NCBI GenBank assembly: GCA_903882345.1
Contig: CAIRWO010000198.1
Coordinates: 1 to 7,367 of the forward strand
Direction: 5' to 3'
From: Candidatus Omnitrophota bacterium
GTDB taxonomy: Bacteria > Omnitrophota > Gorgyraeia > Gygaellales > Profunditerraquicolaceae
DNA: 7,367 nt
Made by a program: the position numbers and the translations under genes. The stretch's first letter is position 1, and each line of letters begins with the position of its first letter. The notes under the pieces were generated by a model. That model was given only the letters and a program-made list of their open reading frames with translations, was not told where the DNA came from and ran no database searches. This document shows positions 1 through 5,740 of the stretch, one piece after another.

Positions 1-162
1 AGATCGTATAGAACCGCAGAATCTTATGTTTCAGATGCTATTTTTAAGTTAAAAGAGCTGGGACACAATAATAATATAGACGTTTCCGAAGACGTCTATT
101 ATTGCGAAAAAATTAAAAGAGAAACAGACGTTCAGATAGGCGCGGCTGACAGAGCGAAGTAA
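1..162 (+). CDS. C-terminal fragment of an unrecognised protein
   Basis: Reading frame 1 is open from the left edge to a TAA at 160-162, giving the last 53 residues of a protein whose start lies outside the window. The fragment is polar, with acidic and lysine-rich stretches, one cysteine, an Asn-Asn-Asn run and no membrane segment. I recognise no family. No clear terminator follows it, and 104 bases separate it from the next gene on the same strand. Because only a short tail is visible, chance openness cannot be excluded, although open frames of this length without a stop are uncommon in such A+T-rich sequence. Confidence 0.45.
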   Translation, partial: RSYRTAESYVSDAIFKLKELGHNNNIDVSEDVYYCEKIKRETDVQIGAADRAK

Positions 163-266
163 TTCCTTTGAAACGGAGTGTATTAAGAAAAAAGCTGTAA
201 AGGTCCAGCTCAATAAATAATATTCAAAAAACCGATACTATACAAGAAAGCGAAGGCGATTGATAT

Positions 267-722
267 ATGAAGATAATCTCTGTAGCAGGCACAGTGCTAT
301 TATTAGTATTTCAATTTTTATACCAAGCGTATGCAGTGGAAATTTGCGAACCTCAAGATGTCTACAATCTTATGGATACTAAAGAGTGCCAAGTAGAATA
401 TTATAAGGCAGGCAACAAAGACGACCCCCATGATGCCATGTTTGAGATCATGAAGAACTATCCTTTTGAAAAAAAAGACAGGCTCATAAAATTATTGCAA
501 AGAAAAATCGAGCTCGTAGATAATTATAAAACACAACAACAGGGTCAAAGGCAGACAGAAAAGGTCAAGGCTAATATCAGTAATCTTGAGCAAACAAAGC
601 AAGGTCTTTCCGTGCAGTTAGGGATGGTAAATGCCGCTACCCAGGATAATTGGGTGAGTGTAAGAGACCAAGCGCGTAAGGTACTTGAAGAAGCCGCAAG
701 AAGTCTTCGTAAAATTGAGTGA
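267..722 (+). CDS. Small secreted protein of unknown function (151 aa)
   Basis: I do not recognise this protein. Residues 1-23 form a classic Sec signal peptide: a Lys at position 2, a hydrophobic core at about 6-19, and an Ala-Tyr-Ala cleavage site before Val24. The mature protein should be about 128 residues, exported to the periplasm or outside. It has two cysteines near its N-terminus (Cys27 and Cys41) that could form a disulfide. Residues from about 68 to 151 are rich in Lys, Gln, Glu and Leu and look like helical or coiled-coil segments, with a Gln-rich patch at 90-96 and a single Trp129. The ATG at 267 is preceded by a modest GAAGG at 252-256, 10 bases upstream. The gene is A+T-richer in appearance than the operon that follows, and a hairpin terminator 32 bases after its stop suggests it is transcribed alone. 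The signal peptide is the main evidence that it is real. Confidence 0.72.
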   Translation: MKIISVAGTVLLLVFQFLYQAYAVEICEPQDVYNLMDTKECQVEYYKAGNKDDPHDAMFEIMKNYPFEKKDRLIKLLQRKIELVDNYKTQQQGQRQTEKVKANISNLEQTKQGLSVQLGMVNAATQDNWVSVRDQARKVLEEAARSLRKIE

Positions 723-753
723 TGAATAACCCTAGGCGACTGGTGCAAAAGAT

Positions 754-784
754 AATGTCCACCTAAAAGAGGTGGACATTTTAT
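754..784 (+). terminator. Probable intrinsic terminator of the secreted-protein gene
   Basis: An 11-bp perfect inverted repeat (754-764 with 770-780, AATGTCCACCT / AGGTGGACATT) encloses a 5-base loop AAAAG. It is followed by a short, impure T stretch (TTTTAT at 779-784, sharing bases with the stem). It lies 32 bases after the stop at 722 and before the next promoter. The stem is strong but the U-tract is weak, so it could also act as an RNA-stabilising 3' hairpin. Confidence 0.65.
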
Positions 785-838
785 ATCTATTTGTCCATCA
801 AAGAGTTGCGCAATTCCTATCCCTGAATCCAAAATTCC

Positions 839-867
839 TTGCCAGAATATAATATTGTAGTTATAAT
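839..867 (+). promoter_or_regulatory. Sigma70-type promoter for the ten-gene operon
   Basis: TTGCCA at 839-844 (five of six matches to the TTGACA -35 consensus) is followed by a 17-base spacer and a perfect TATAAT at 862-867. A start of transcription near 873-876 would leave a leader of about 50 bases before the amidase ATG. This is the only strong promoter-like pair I see ahead of the gene block. A second TATAAT at 848-853 overlaps the spacer but has no matching -35 that I can see. Confidence 0.68.
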
Positions 868-887
868 ACACTGGTATAAATAAGAGA

Positions 888-920
888 GGTATCCTTGTAC
901 CGATACGGACAAGGACCACC
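888..920 (+). promoter_or_regulatory. Leader hairpin covering the amidase ribosome binding site
   Basis: TCCTTGT at 892-898 pairs perfectly with ACAAGGA at 909-915. The stem continues inward, after one bulged A (899), with CCG 900-902 against CGG 906-908, closing a 3-base ATA loop. Outward, GGT 888-890 can pair with ACC 918-920. The 3' arm contains AAGGA (911-915), the best SD for the ATG at 927. A competing 5-bp pairing (889-893 with 902-906) would disrupt this stem. The pairing is visible in the sequence; a regulatory role is inference. Confidence 0.45.
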
Positions 921-926
921 ATATAA

Positions 927-2015
927 ATGCAAAAATCATTAAAAATTTTTCTTTATTGTCATCTGCTGTTTGTCATCTGTTATTTTCTCAGCGGCTGCGC
1001 AAGCATCCCCAATACCGGGGGCCTGCCGGTTTACAGCTTCAACGGCACAAGCTATGTGCCGCTGGACAAATTATGCCAGCAATCAGGAATAAGCTGGGAT
1101 TATGATACCCTTACGCGGACAGTTACTTTGACTAAGGGCGTGCATAAGATCGAGCTGATGACCGGAGAAACGCTTGTGCTGGTAGACGGCTCGCTGCAGC
1201 ATTTAAAGCATAGCGTAGATTTTTACCAAGGAGAGGTAGTCGTCCCTTATAAATTCAAAGAGCAGGTATTAGATCCTTTATTCCCCGTGACTGCTGTGGA
1301 AAAGGCAGTGGTCATACCGCTGAAGATAAAAAAGGTCGTGATCGATTCCGGCCACGGCGGCTATGATCCCGGGACAACCGGTAAATCAGGGATAAGAGAA
1401 AAATACGTTAATCTTGATATTGCCAAACGCCTGGAGAAGTTATTACGTAACGCAGGCATTGAAGTAGTGCTGACGCGTTCTTCTGATAAGTTCATTTCCT
1501 TACAGCAGCGGGTAGATATAGCGAATAACTCCGGCGCCGACATTTTTATCAGCGTCCACAGTAACGCTAACCGGGTAAGGAGCTTAAAGGGTTTTGAGGC
1601 CTATTATATTTCTTTTGGCACGGACGATATCGGCAGGGCGGTTTCCGCGGCAAAGCATGCCGACCTTAATATTGAGAGAAGTTATTTTTACCGTGAAACC
1701 CCCGAGCTTAAGGTAACACTCTGGGATTTGATTTACAGCGGCAATCGCGCTGAATCGGTGAGGATTGCCGAAGATATCTGCCGGGCAGCGGACAGGCAGC
1801 TGGAAACAAAAATTTTAGGCGTCAAGGGCGCGGGGTACTATGTTTTAAAAGGCTGCCATATGCCGGCAGTGCTGATCGAAGTAGGTTTTCTTTCTAACGA
1901 CAAAGAAGAGCATCTGCTTAAGAATACTTATTATCGCCAAGAGATCGCGGAGGCAATAGCGCAGGGAATAATAAATTATTCCCGGGAAATTACGGCAGCG
2001 GAGGCAACAAATTGA
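927..2015 (+). CDS. N-acetylmuramoyl-L-alanine amidase, Amidase_3 (AmiC-like) lipoprotein
   Basis: A zinc-dependent cell-wall hydrolase that cuts the amide bond between N-acetylmuramic acid and L-Ala of the peptide stem. Residues 1-24 form a lipoprotein signal ending in the lipobox Leu-Ser-Gly-Cys24, so the mature protein should be membrane-anchored and face the periplasm. Residues of about 31-118 resemble the copper-amine-oxidase-N-type beta domain often found in front of amidases and likely to bind the wall. The catalytic domain runs from about 134 to 352. Zinc ligands are His143 (DSGHGG), Glu158 (REKYVNL) and His211 (SVHSNA), with catalytic Glu318 (IEVGFLSN), so the enzyme looks active. 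The ATG at 927 is chosen because it gives the complete signal peptide and has AAGGA 11 bases upstream, although a hairpin covers that site. It is the first gene of the operon and overlaps murI by 4 bases. Part of its signal sequence is a period-7 DNA repeat. Confidence 0.93.
   Translation: MQKSLKIFLYCHLLFVICYFLSGCASIPNTGGLPVYSFNGTSYVPLDKLCQQSGISWDYDTLTRTVTLTKGVHKIELMTGETLVLVDGSLQHLKHSVDFYQGEVVVPYKFKEQVLDPLFPVTAVEKAVVIPLKIKKVVIDSGHGGYDPGTTGKSGIREKYVNLDIAKRLEKLLRNAGIEVVLTRSSDKFISLQQRVDIANNSGADIFISVHSNANRVRSLKGFEAYYISFGTDDIGRAVSAAKHADLNIERSYFYRETPELKVTLWDLIYSGNRAESVRIAEDICRAADRQLETKILGVKGAGYYVLKGCHMPAVLIEVGFLSNDKEEHLLKNTYYRQEIAEAIAQGIINYSREITAAEATN
956..983 (+). repeat. Degenerate heptanucleotide repeat in the lipoprotein signal sequence
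   Basis: Four consecutive 7-base units read TTGTCAT, CTGCTGT, TTGTCAT, CTGTTAT. Equivalently, the 10-mer TTGTCATCTG occurs at 956-965 and again at 970-979, exactly 14 bases apart. The repeat encodes residues of about 10-19, the hydrophobic core of the signal peptide. Confidence 0.55.
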
Positions 2016-2806
2016 GAAAGACGATAGGCGTATTTGACTCAGGGGTGGGGGGCTTAACAGTAGTAAAAGAATTGATCCGCCAGCTTCCCAATGAAGATAT
2101 AGTATATTTCGGTGACACGGCGCGCGTGCCTTACGGCATAAAGTCCCGGGAAACCGTGATCCGTTTTTCTATCGAGAATATCCTCTTTTTGCTCAAGCAC
2201 GACGTGAAACTGATCTGTGTTGCCTGCAATACCGTTTCCAGCTTCGCGCTGCCGGTGATCAAGAATCATTTTCGTGTCCCGATCGTCGGCGTGATCACCC
2301 CGGGCGTCAGGGAAGCGGTTTACGCCACCCAGAACAAGCGCGTGGGGGTGATTGGAACGCGCGGCACGATCAACAGCCGCGCCTACGAGTTGGAGATCAA
2401 GCAGCTCGATCCGTCGGTAAAGGTGACGGCAGTTGCCTGTCCGTTATTTGTCCCGTTTGCCGAAGAAGGCTGGCTTGAAGGCAGTGTGGTTATGCAAGTG
2501 GCGCGGTCTTATCTTCAGCCGCTAAAAGCAGCAGGCGTAGATACGGTAATTTTGGGCTGCACGCATTATCCGCTCCTGAAGCCGGTGATCAAAAAAATCA
2601 TGGGCAAGAAAGTAGAACTGATCGATTCTGCCAAGCAAGTGGCAGTTGAAGTAAAAAATATTTTGGCGGCAGAAGGCCTGTGTAACGGAAAACGTAAAGG
2701 CAGCCATAAATTTTGCGTCAGCGATAATCCGGATTGGTTTAAGAGCCTGGCCACGAGATTCCTTGGCCATGACATAAAGGATGTTACCAAGGTAAGCCTT
2801 TCATAA
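2012..2806 (+). CDS. murI: Glutamate racemase
   Basis: Interconverts L- and D-glutamate without a cofactor, supplying D-Glu for the peptidoglycan peptide stem; cytoplasmic. At 264 residues it has normal length. Visible family motifs are the N-terminal FDSGVGGLTV with catalytic-region Asp9 and Ser10, the FGDTARVPYG segment (33-42), the first catalytic cysteine Cys72 in ACNTVS, the GTRGTINS segment (115-122), and the second catalytic cysteine Cys183 followed by Thr184-His185 in GCTHYPLL. The start is a TTG at 2012 sharing TTGA with the amidase stop; GGAGG at 2000-2004 lies 7 bases upstream, and the protein begins exactly where the family does. The 4-base overlap suggests translational coupling to the wall amidase, a sensible pairing of two peptidoglycan genes. 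MurI genes often sit near rph and rdgB, which here lie about 3.4 kb downstream. Confidence 0.96.
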   Translation: MRKTIGVFDSGVGGLTVVKELIRQLPNEDIVYFGDTARVPYGIKSRETVIRFSIENILFLLKHDVKLICVACNTVSSFALPVIKNHFRVPIVGVITPGVREAVYATQNKRVGVIGTRGTINSRAYELEIKQLDPSVKVTAVACPLFVPFAEEGWLEGSVVMQVARSYLQPLKAAGVDTVILGCTHYPLLKPVIKKIMGKKVELIDSAKQVAVEVKNILAAEGLCNGKRKGSHKFCVSDNPDWFKSLATRFLGHDIKDVTKVSLS

Positions 2807-2809
2807 AAA

Positions 2810-3169
2810 ATGTATAGCATAAAAGTAGAGGCGAATTTCAGCTCAGCGCATAATTTAAGGGGTTACAAGGGCAAATGCGAAGAGCTGCACGGCCATAACT
2901 GGAAAATAGAACTTGCCATTACAAAAAATAAACTGGATAAGTTAGGTATGGTTGCGGATTTTCGGCTGGTTAAAGATAGGTTGAATATGGTCCTGGAAAA
3001 GCTTGACCATAAATACCTCAACAATATCCCTTATTTTAAAAAAGTTAATCCCACTTCGGAGAATATTGCTAAGTATATATACGATTGCCTCAAGCGTCAG
3101 GTTCCGGGTGTCAAGTCTGTGACGGTCTGGGAATCGGAAAATTCTTCCGCCACATATTATAATGAATAA
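2810..3169 (+). CDS. queD: 6-carboxy-5,6,7,8-tetrahydropterin synthase QueD
   Basis: Catalyses the first committed step to preQ0 and queuosine, turning 7,8-dihydroneopterin triphosphate into 6-carboxytetrahydropterin. It belongs to the PTPS/QueD fold and is 119 residues long, as usual for the family. The zinc triad is His14 (SSAHNL), His27 and His29 (ELHGHNW), with the expected nucleophile Cys23 just before it. The Asp66-His67 pair (KLDHKYLN) and substrate-binding Glu108 (VWESENS) are present. The N-terminal strand (YSIKVEANFSSAH) fits a start at the ATG at 2810. No convincing SD lies close upstream: the nearest AAGG is 17 bases away, so initiation may depend on coupling to murI, whose stop is only 3 bases before. 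It overlaps queC by 8 bases (ATGAATAA). Confidence 0.95.
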   Translation: MYSIKVEANFSSAHNLRGYKGKCEELHGHNWKIELAITKNKLDKLGMVADFRLVKDRLNMVLEKLDHKYLNNIPYFKKVNPTSENIAKYIYDCLKRQVPGVKSVTVWESENSSATYYNE

Positions 3170-3869
3170 AAAGGCGGTTGTTTTATTGTCGGGGGGCCTG
3201 GATTCAGCGGTTACGCTTTATCTGGCCAAGATTAAAGGCTATAAATGTTTTTGTTTGAGTTTCGATTATGGCCAGCGCCATCGCCGGGAAATCAATGCCG
3301 CAAAAAAAATAGCGCAGCAGGCAGGCTGTGATTTTAAGCTCGAAAAGATCAAGCTTTCCTGGAAAGGTTCGAGTTTATTAGACCGGGGCATAAAATTACA
3401 GCGCAGCAGAAGTGGTATCCCGGCTACCTATGTGCCGGCACGCAACATTATTTTTTTAAGTTTTGCTCTTTCCTATGCCGAATCAATAAACGCAGGGGCA
3501 ATATTTATCGGCGCGCATGCTCAAGACTATTCCGGTTACCCGGACTGCCGGCCGGAGTTTTATCGCGCATTCATTAAAGCCGCTGATTTAGGCACCAAGG
3601 CAGGAGTAGAGGGCCGGGGCATTAAGATAATTACGCCGATAATTAACAAAAAGAAATCAGCGATCATTAAATTAGGCAGCCAGCTTAGGGTTCCTTTCGG
3701 TTTTACCTGGTCGTGTTACCAGGGAGGGAAATTTCCCTGTGGATACTGCGACAGTTGTCATTACCGGGCAAAAGGGTTCAAAGAAGCCGGCATTAAAGAT
3801 CCGTTATCAACGGGTGCAAACAACAAGGGGAGGATCAGGAGTGACGGGAAAAATTTCCGAGATTTTTGA
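3162..3869 (+). CDS. queC: 7-cyano-7-deazaguanine (preQ0) synthase QueC
   Basis: ATP-dependent enzyme that converts 7-carboxy-7-deazaguanine to preQ0 with ammonia. The PP-loop ATP pyrophosphatase motif SGGLDS is at 10-15, followed by FDYGQRH (34-40), TYVPARN (89-95) and the GAHAQDYSGYPDCRPEF region (117-133). A four-cysteine zinc site follows: Cys185, Cys193, Cys196 and Cys199. All core elements are present, so the enzyme is probably active. The recognisable family sequence ends near residue 214 (AGIKDP). The remaining 20 or so residues are basic and Asn/Gly-rich and are encoded over the queE ribosome binding site and start, so they are probably a read-on tail. The ATG overlaps the end of queD by 8 bases and has no visible SD, which suggests coupled translation. 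Confidence 0.95.
   Translation: MNKKAVVLLSGGLDSAVTLYLAKIKGYKCFCLSFDYGQRHRREINAAKKIAQQAGCDFKLEKIKLSWKGSSLLDRGIKLQRSRSGIPATYVPARNIIFLSFALSYAESINAGAIFIGAHAQDYSGYPDCRPEFYRAFIKAADLGTKAGVEGRGIKIITPIINKKKSAIIKLGSQLRVPFGFTWSCYQGGKFPCGYCDSCHYRAKGFKEAGIKDPLSTGANNKGRIRSDGKNFRDF
3827..3833 (+). promoter_or_regulatory. Strong Shine-Dalgarno site that fixes the queE start
   Basis: GGGGAGG lies 7 bases before the GTG at 3841, inside the end of queC. It is the strongest ribosome binding site in the window and decides between the GTG at 3841 and the upstream in-frame ATG at 3739. Confidence 0.8.
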
Positions 3870-4515
3870 AAGCGTTCAGGGAGAAGGCCTGTATTTTGGC
3901 GATAGACAGTTATTTGTAAGGTTTTTTGGCTGCAACCTCAAGTGCAAGTTTTGCGATACCAAACAGGATGTTTTTGTCGAGTGCGACCTGCGCCAGCTGT
4001 TTGGAAAAATTATGACCTATAAAGGTAAATACCGTTTTATCTCGTTTACCGGCGGTGAACCGTTGTTACAAGTAGATTTTTTAAAGCAAATAATGGAGCT
4101 GACGCATAAGAGCCGTTTTAAAAATTATCTCGAGACAAACGGCACCCTGGCCGAGGCGCTGGCTGAGGTGATTGAATACGTGGATATCATTTCCATGGAC
4201 CTGAAACTACCCAGTTCTACCGGGATAAAAGAAAATTTATGGCTGAAGCACCGTAAATTCCTAAAAGTCGCCTCTAAGAAAGACACCTTCCTTAAGGCCG
4301 TTGTTTCCGAGGGCACTACCGAAGAAGACTTATATGTAGCGATTAATTTAATCAGGGAAAGCGGTAAGGGCATGGTCCTTGTGCTGCAGCCGAATTATTA
4401 CGATGATTACCGCAAGCTGGAACCTAAGCTGAACAAATTTAAAGATGCCTGTATGAAGGAAGGCATAGTCTCTTGTATCATACCACAGATGCATAAAATG
4501 ATGGGGATGCGGTGA
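3841..4515 (+). CDS. queE: 7-carboxy-7-deazaguanine synthase QueE (radical SAM)
   Basis: Radical-SAM enzyme that rearranges 6-carboxytetrahydropterin into 7-carboxy-7-deazaguanine, the step between QueD and QueC. I place the start at the GTG at 3841, which has an excellent GGGGAGG (3827-3833) 7 bases upstream and gives the family N-terminus (ISEIFESVQGEG). An in-frame ATG at 3739 would add 34 unrelated residues. The 224-residue product has the [4Fe-4S] motif CxxxCxxC at Cys31, Cys35 and Cys38. It also has the SAM-contacting TGGEP at 70-74, an ETNGT segment, the MDLKLPSS region and a C-terminal PQMHK motif. It overlaps queC by 29 bases and queF by 4 (GTGA). Radical-SAM chemistry requires low oxygen or cluster protection, consistent with the Fe-S fumarase nearby. 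Confidence 0.95.
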   Translation: MTGKISEIFESVQGEGLYFGDRQLFVRFFGCNLKCKFCDTKQDVFVECDLRQLFGKIMTYKGKYRFISFTGGEPLLQVDFLKQIMELTHKSRFKNYLETNGTLAEALAEVIEYVDIISMDLKLPSSTGIKENLWLKHRKFLKVASKKDTFLKAVVSEGTTEEDLYVAINLIRESGKGMVLVLQPNYYDDYRKLEPKLNKFKDACMKEGIVSCIIPQMHKMMGMR

Positions 4516-4904
4516 AAAAATCATCATACGAAGGTTTACAAAAAAATGTCAAGGGTCTAAAGACGCCTGCGATCGAGGTTTGGGAAAATCAGTATCCAGA
4601 CAAATTATATACGATTTGCCTGGAAATTCCGGAATTTACCTGCATTTGTCCTAAGACCGGACTACCGGATTTTGCCGCAATCTCCGTTTCTTATTTGCCC
4701 CGTAAATATTGCATTGAGCTTAAGTCATTTAAAATGTACACCATATTTTTCCGCAACGTCGGTATATTCCACGAACACCTCATCAATAAAATGCTGGAAG
4801 ATTTTGTGCAGGCCAGTAAACCGCGCCGGGTAAAGATCACCGGAGTATTTAACACGCGCGGAGGAATAACAACCACGGTTACTCGCGAATATAAAAGACA
4901 TTAA
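4512..4904 (+). CDS. queF: NADPH-dependent preQ0 reductase QueF (unimodular type)
   Basis: Reduces the nitrile of preQ0 to the amine of preQ1, the base that Tgt inserts into tRNA. Its presence says that the que genes here feed queuosine rather than stopping at preQ0. The 130-residue length matches the short, single-module (Bacillus-like) QueF. The active-site motif is CPKTGLPDFA, with thioimide-forming Cys46 and proton-donor Asp53. The QueF/NADPH motif is ELKSFKMY (69-76), followed by FFRNVGIFHEH containing Glu88, a predicted substrate contact. The GTG start overlaps the queE stop (GTGA), with a GGGG at 4503-4506 as a plausible SD 5 bases upstream. Five bases separate it from the fumarase gene, so transcription very probably continues. 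Confidence 0.95.
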   Translation: MKKSSYEGLQKNVKGLKTPAIEVWENQYPDKLYTICLEIPEFTCICPKTGLPDFAAISVSYLPRKYCIELKSFKMYTIFFRNVGIFHEHLINKMLEDFVQASKPRRVKITGVFNTRGGITTTVTREYKRH

Positions 4905-4909
4905 AATTT

Positions 4910-5740
4910 ATGAAAGTGATTCCCGCGGCAAAAATCAGGAACGCAGTGAGTGATTTATGCATTAAGGCGAATTTGTCCTTGAGAAAAGACGTGCTTACGG
5001 CATTAAAGGCAGCGTATTTAAAAGAGACAGCTAAGAAGGCAAAGACTGCTCTGGCAGCGATCATTAAAAATGCTGCTATAGCCAAAAGCGAGAAACTCGC
5101 AATTTGTCAGGATACGGGTATGCCTTGTGTGTTTGTAGAGCTTGGCAGCGAGGTAAAGATATCCGGAGATTTAAATTCGGCGATAAATAAAGGAGTTGAG
5201 GCTGGATATAGAAAGGGTTATTTCAGGAATTCTATCGTCAAGGATCCTCTGTTAAGAGGTAAATCCGTATACGTACCGGCAATGATCCATATTAGCATTA
5301 CTTCCGGCAGTAAACTAAAGCTTACGGTTTTACCCAAGGGGTTTGGCTGCGAAAATAAAACCCAGCTTAGGATGTTTAAGCCTACGGTAGGTATTAGCGA
5401 AATAAAAAAGTTTATCATTGAGGCCGTAAGGTCAGCCGGTCCGGATGCCTGTCCGCCATATGTCGTAGGCGTGGGTATTGGCGGTACGGCAGATTACGCC
5501 TGCCTATTGGCAAAAAAGGCGTTGCTTAATAAAGTTAAAAGGCAAAAGTCAAAAGGAAAAAAGTTAGAAAATGAGTTATTTAATGAACTCAACAAATTAA
5601 ACATCGGCCCGATGGGCTTAGGCGGTAAGCACACTGTATTAGGCGTAAACATCGAAACTTATCCTACCCATATTGCCGGCCTGCCGGTTTGCGTGAATAT
5701 CAGCTGCCACGCATTAAGAAGCGCTACCGCTGCTTTATAA
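4910..5740 (+). CDS. Class I fumarate hydratase, alpha subunit (Fe-S hydro-lyase)
   Basis: Catalytic Fe-S subunit of the two-subunit class I fumarase/tartrate dehydratase family, which hydrates fumarate to malate using a labile [4Fe-4S] cluster. It has 276 residues, normal for the split alpha subunit. Likely cluster ligands are Cys66 in CQDTG, Cys181 in ACPP and Cys266 in SCHALR. Other family segments are VPAMIHI (122-128), the LPKGFGCENK region (141-150), a glycine-rich GVGIGGT (187-193) and GPMGLGGKHT (233-242). The variable loop at about 208-219 is Lys-rich and encoded by a heptanucleotide repeat, unlike the usual sequence there, though loop length seems kept. No SD precedes the ATG at 4910. 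The stop overlaps the beta-subunit start (TAATG). Fumarase is the likeliest activity, but tartrate or another related dehydratase cannot be excluded from sequence alone. Confidence 0.9.
   Translation: MKVIPAAKIRNAVSDLCIKANLSLRKDVLTALKAAYLKETAKKAKTALAAIIKNAAIAKSEKLAICQDTGMPCVFVELGSEVKISGDLNSAINKGVEAGYRKGYFRNSIVKDPLLRGKSVYVPAMIHISITSGSKLKLTVLPKGFGCENKTQLRMFKPTVGISEIKKFIIEAVRSAGPDACPPYVVGVGIGGTADYACLLAKKALLNKVKRQKSKGKKLENELFNELNKLNIGPMGLGGKHTVLGVNIETYPTHIAGLPVCVNISCHALRSATAAL
5531..5566 (+). repeat. Heptanucleotide (AAAGNNA-type) repeat inside the fumarase alpha gene
   Basis: Four 7-base units in perfect register read AAAGTTA, AAAGGCA, AAAGTCA, AAAGGAA (5531-5558). After one extra A they are followed by a fifth unit, AAAGTTA (5560-5566). 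The consensus is AAAGNNA. The array encodes the Lys-rich loop at about residues 208-219. A 7-base period is not a multiple of three, so codon phase shifts unit by unit while the frame stays open. Confidence 0.65.

Noticed and set aside
193..210. Short inverted repeat AGCTG / CAGCT between the first two genes
   Set aside because: It is only 5 bp with an 8-base loop and no T-run; too weak to call a terminator or operator.
163..266. Promoter for the secreted-protein gene
   Set aside because: The region is A/T-rich with several TATA-like strings (for example 239-244) but none has a -35 partner at acceptable spacing, so no site is called.
848..865. TATAA / TTATA inverted repeat overlapping the promoter spacer
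   Set aside because: A 5-bp A/T-only palindrome in an A/T-rich promoter is expected by chance; not enough to call an operator.
545..922. 125-codon open frame on the - strand
   Set aside because: It runs antisense through the secreted-protein gene, the terminator hairpin and the operon promoter, has no recognisable motif, and its second half is the mirror of a better-supported + strand gene with a signal peptide.
870..926. Possible preQ1 riboswitch in the operon leader
   Set aside because: I looked for the preQ1-I and preQ1-II signatures (a small stem followed by the A-rich tail and conserved C-U-A segments) and did not find them. The hairpin here is a simple stem, and the first genes are not queuosine genes.
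2566..2820. 84-codon open frame on the - strand over the end of murI
   Set aside because: It is antisense to a well-supported gene with intact active-site motifs, and the translation shows no domain.
3739..3840. Upstream in-frame ATG for queE adding 34 residues
   Set aside because: It lies deep inside queC and lacks an SD, and the added residues do not belong to the family. The GTG at 3841 has GGGGAGG at ideal spacing.
5689..5739. Upstream in-frame ATG for the fumarase beta subunit adding 17 residues
   Set aside because: It lies within the alpha-subunit gene; the ATG in TAATG at 5740 gives the expected family N-terminus and the usual stop-start coupling.
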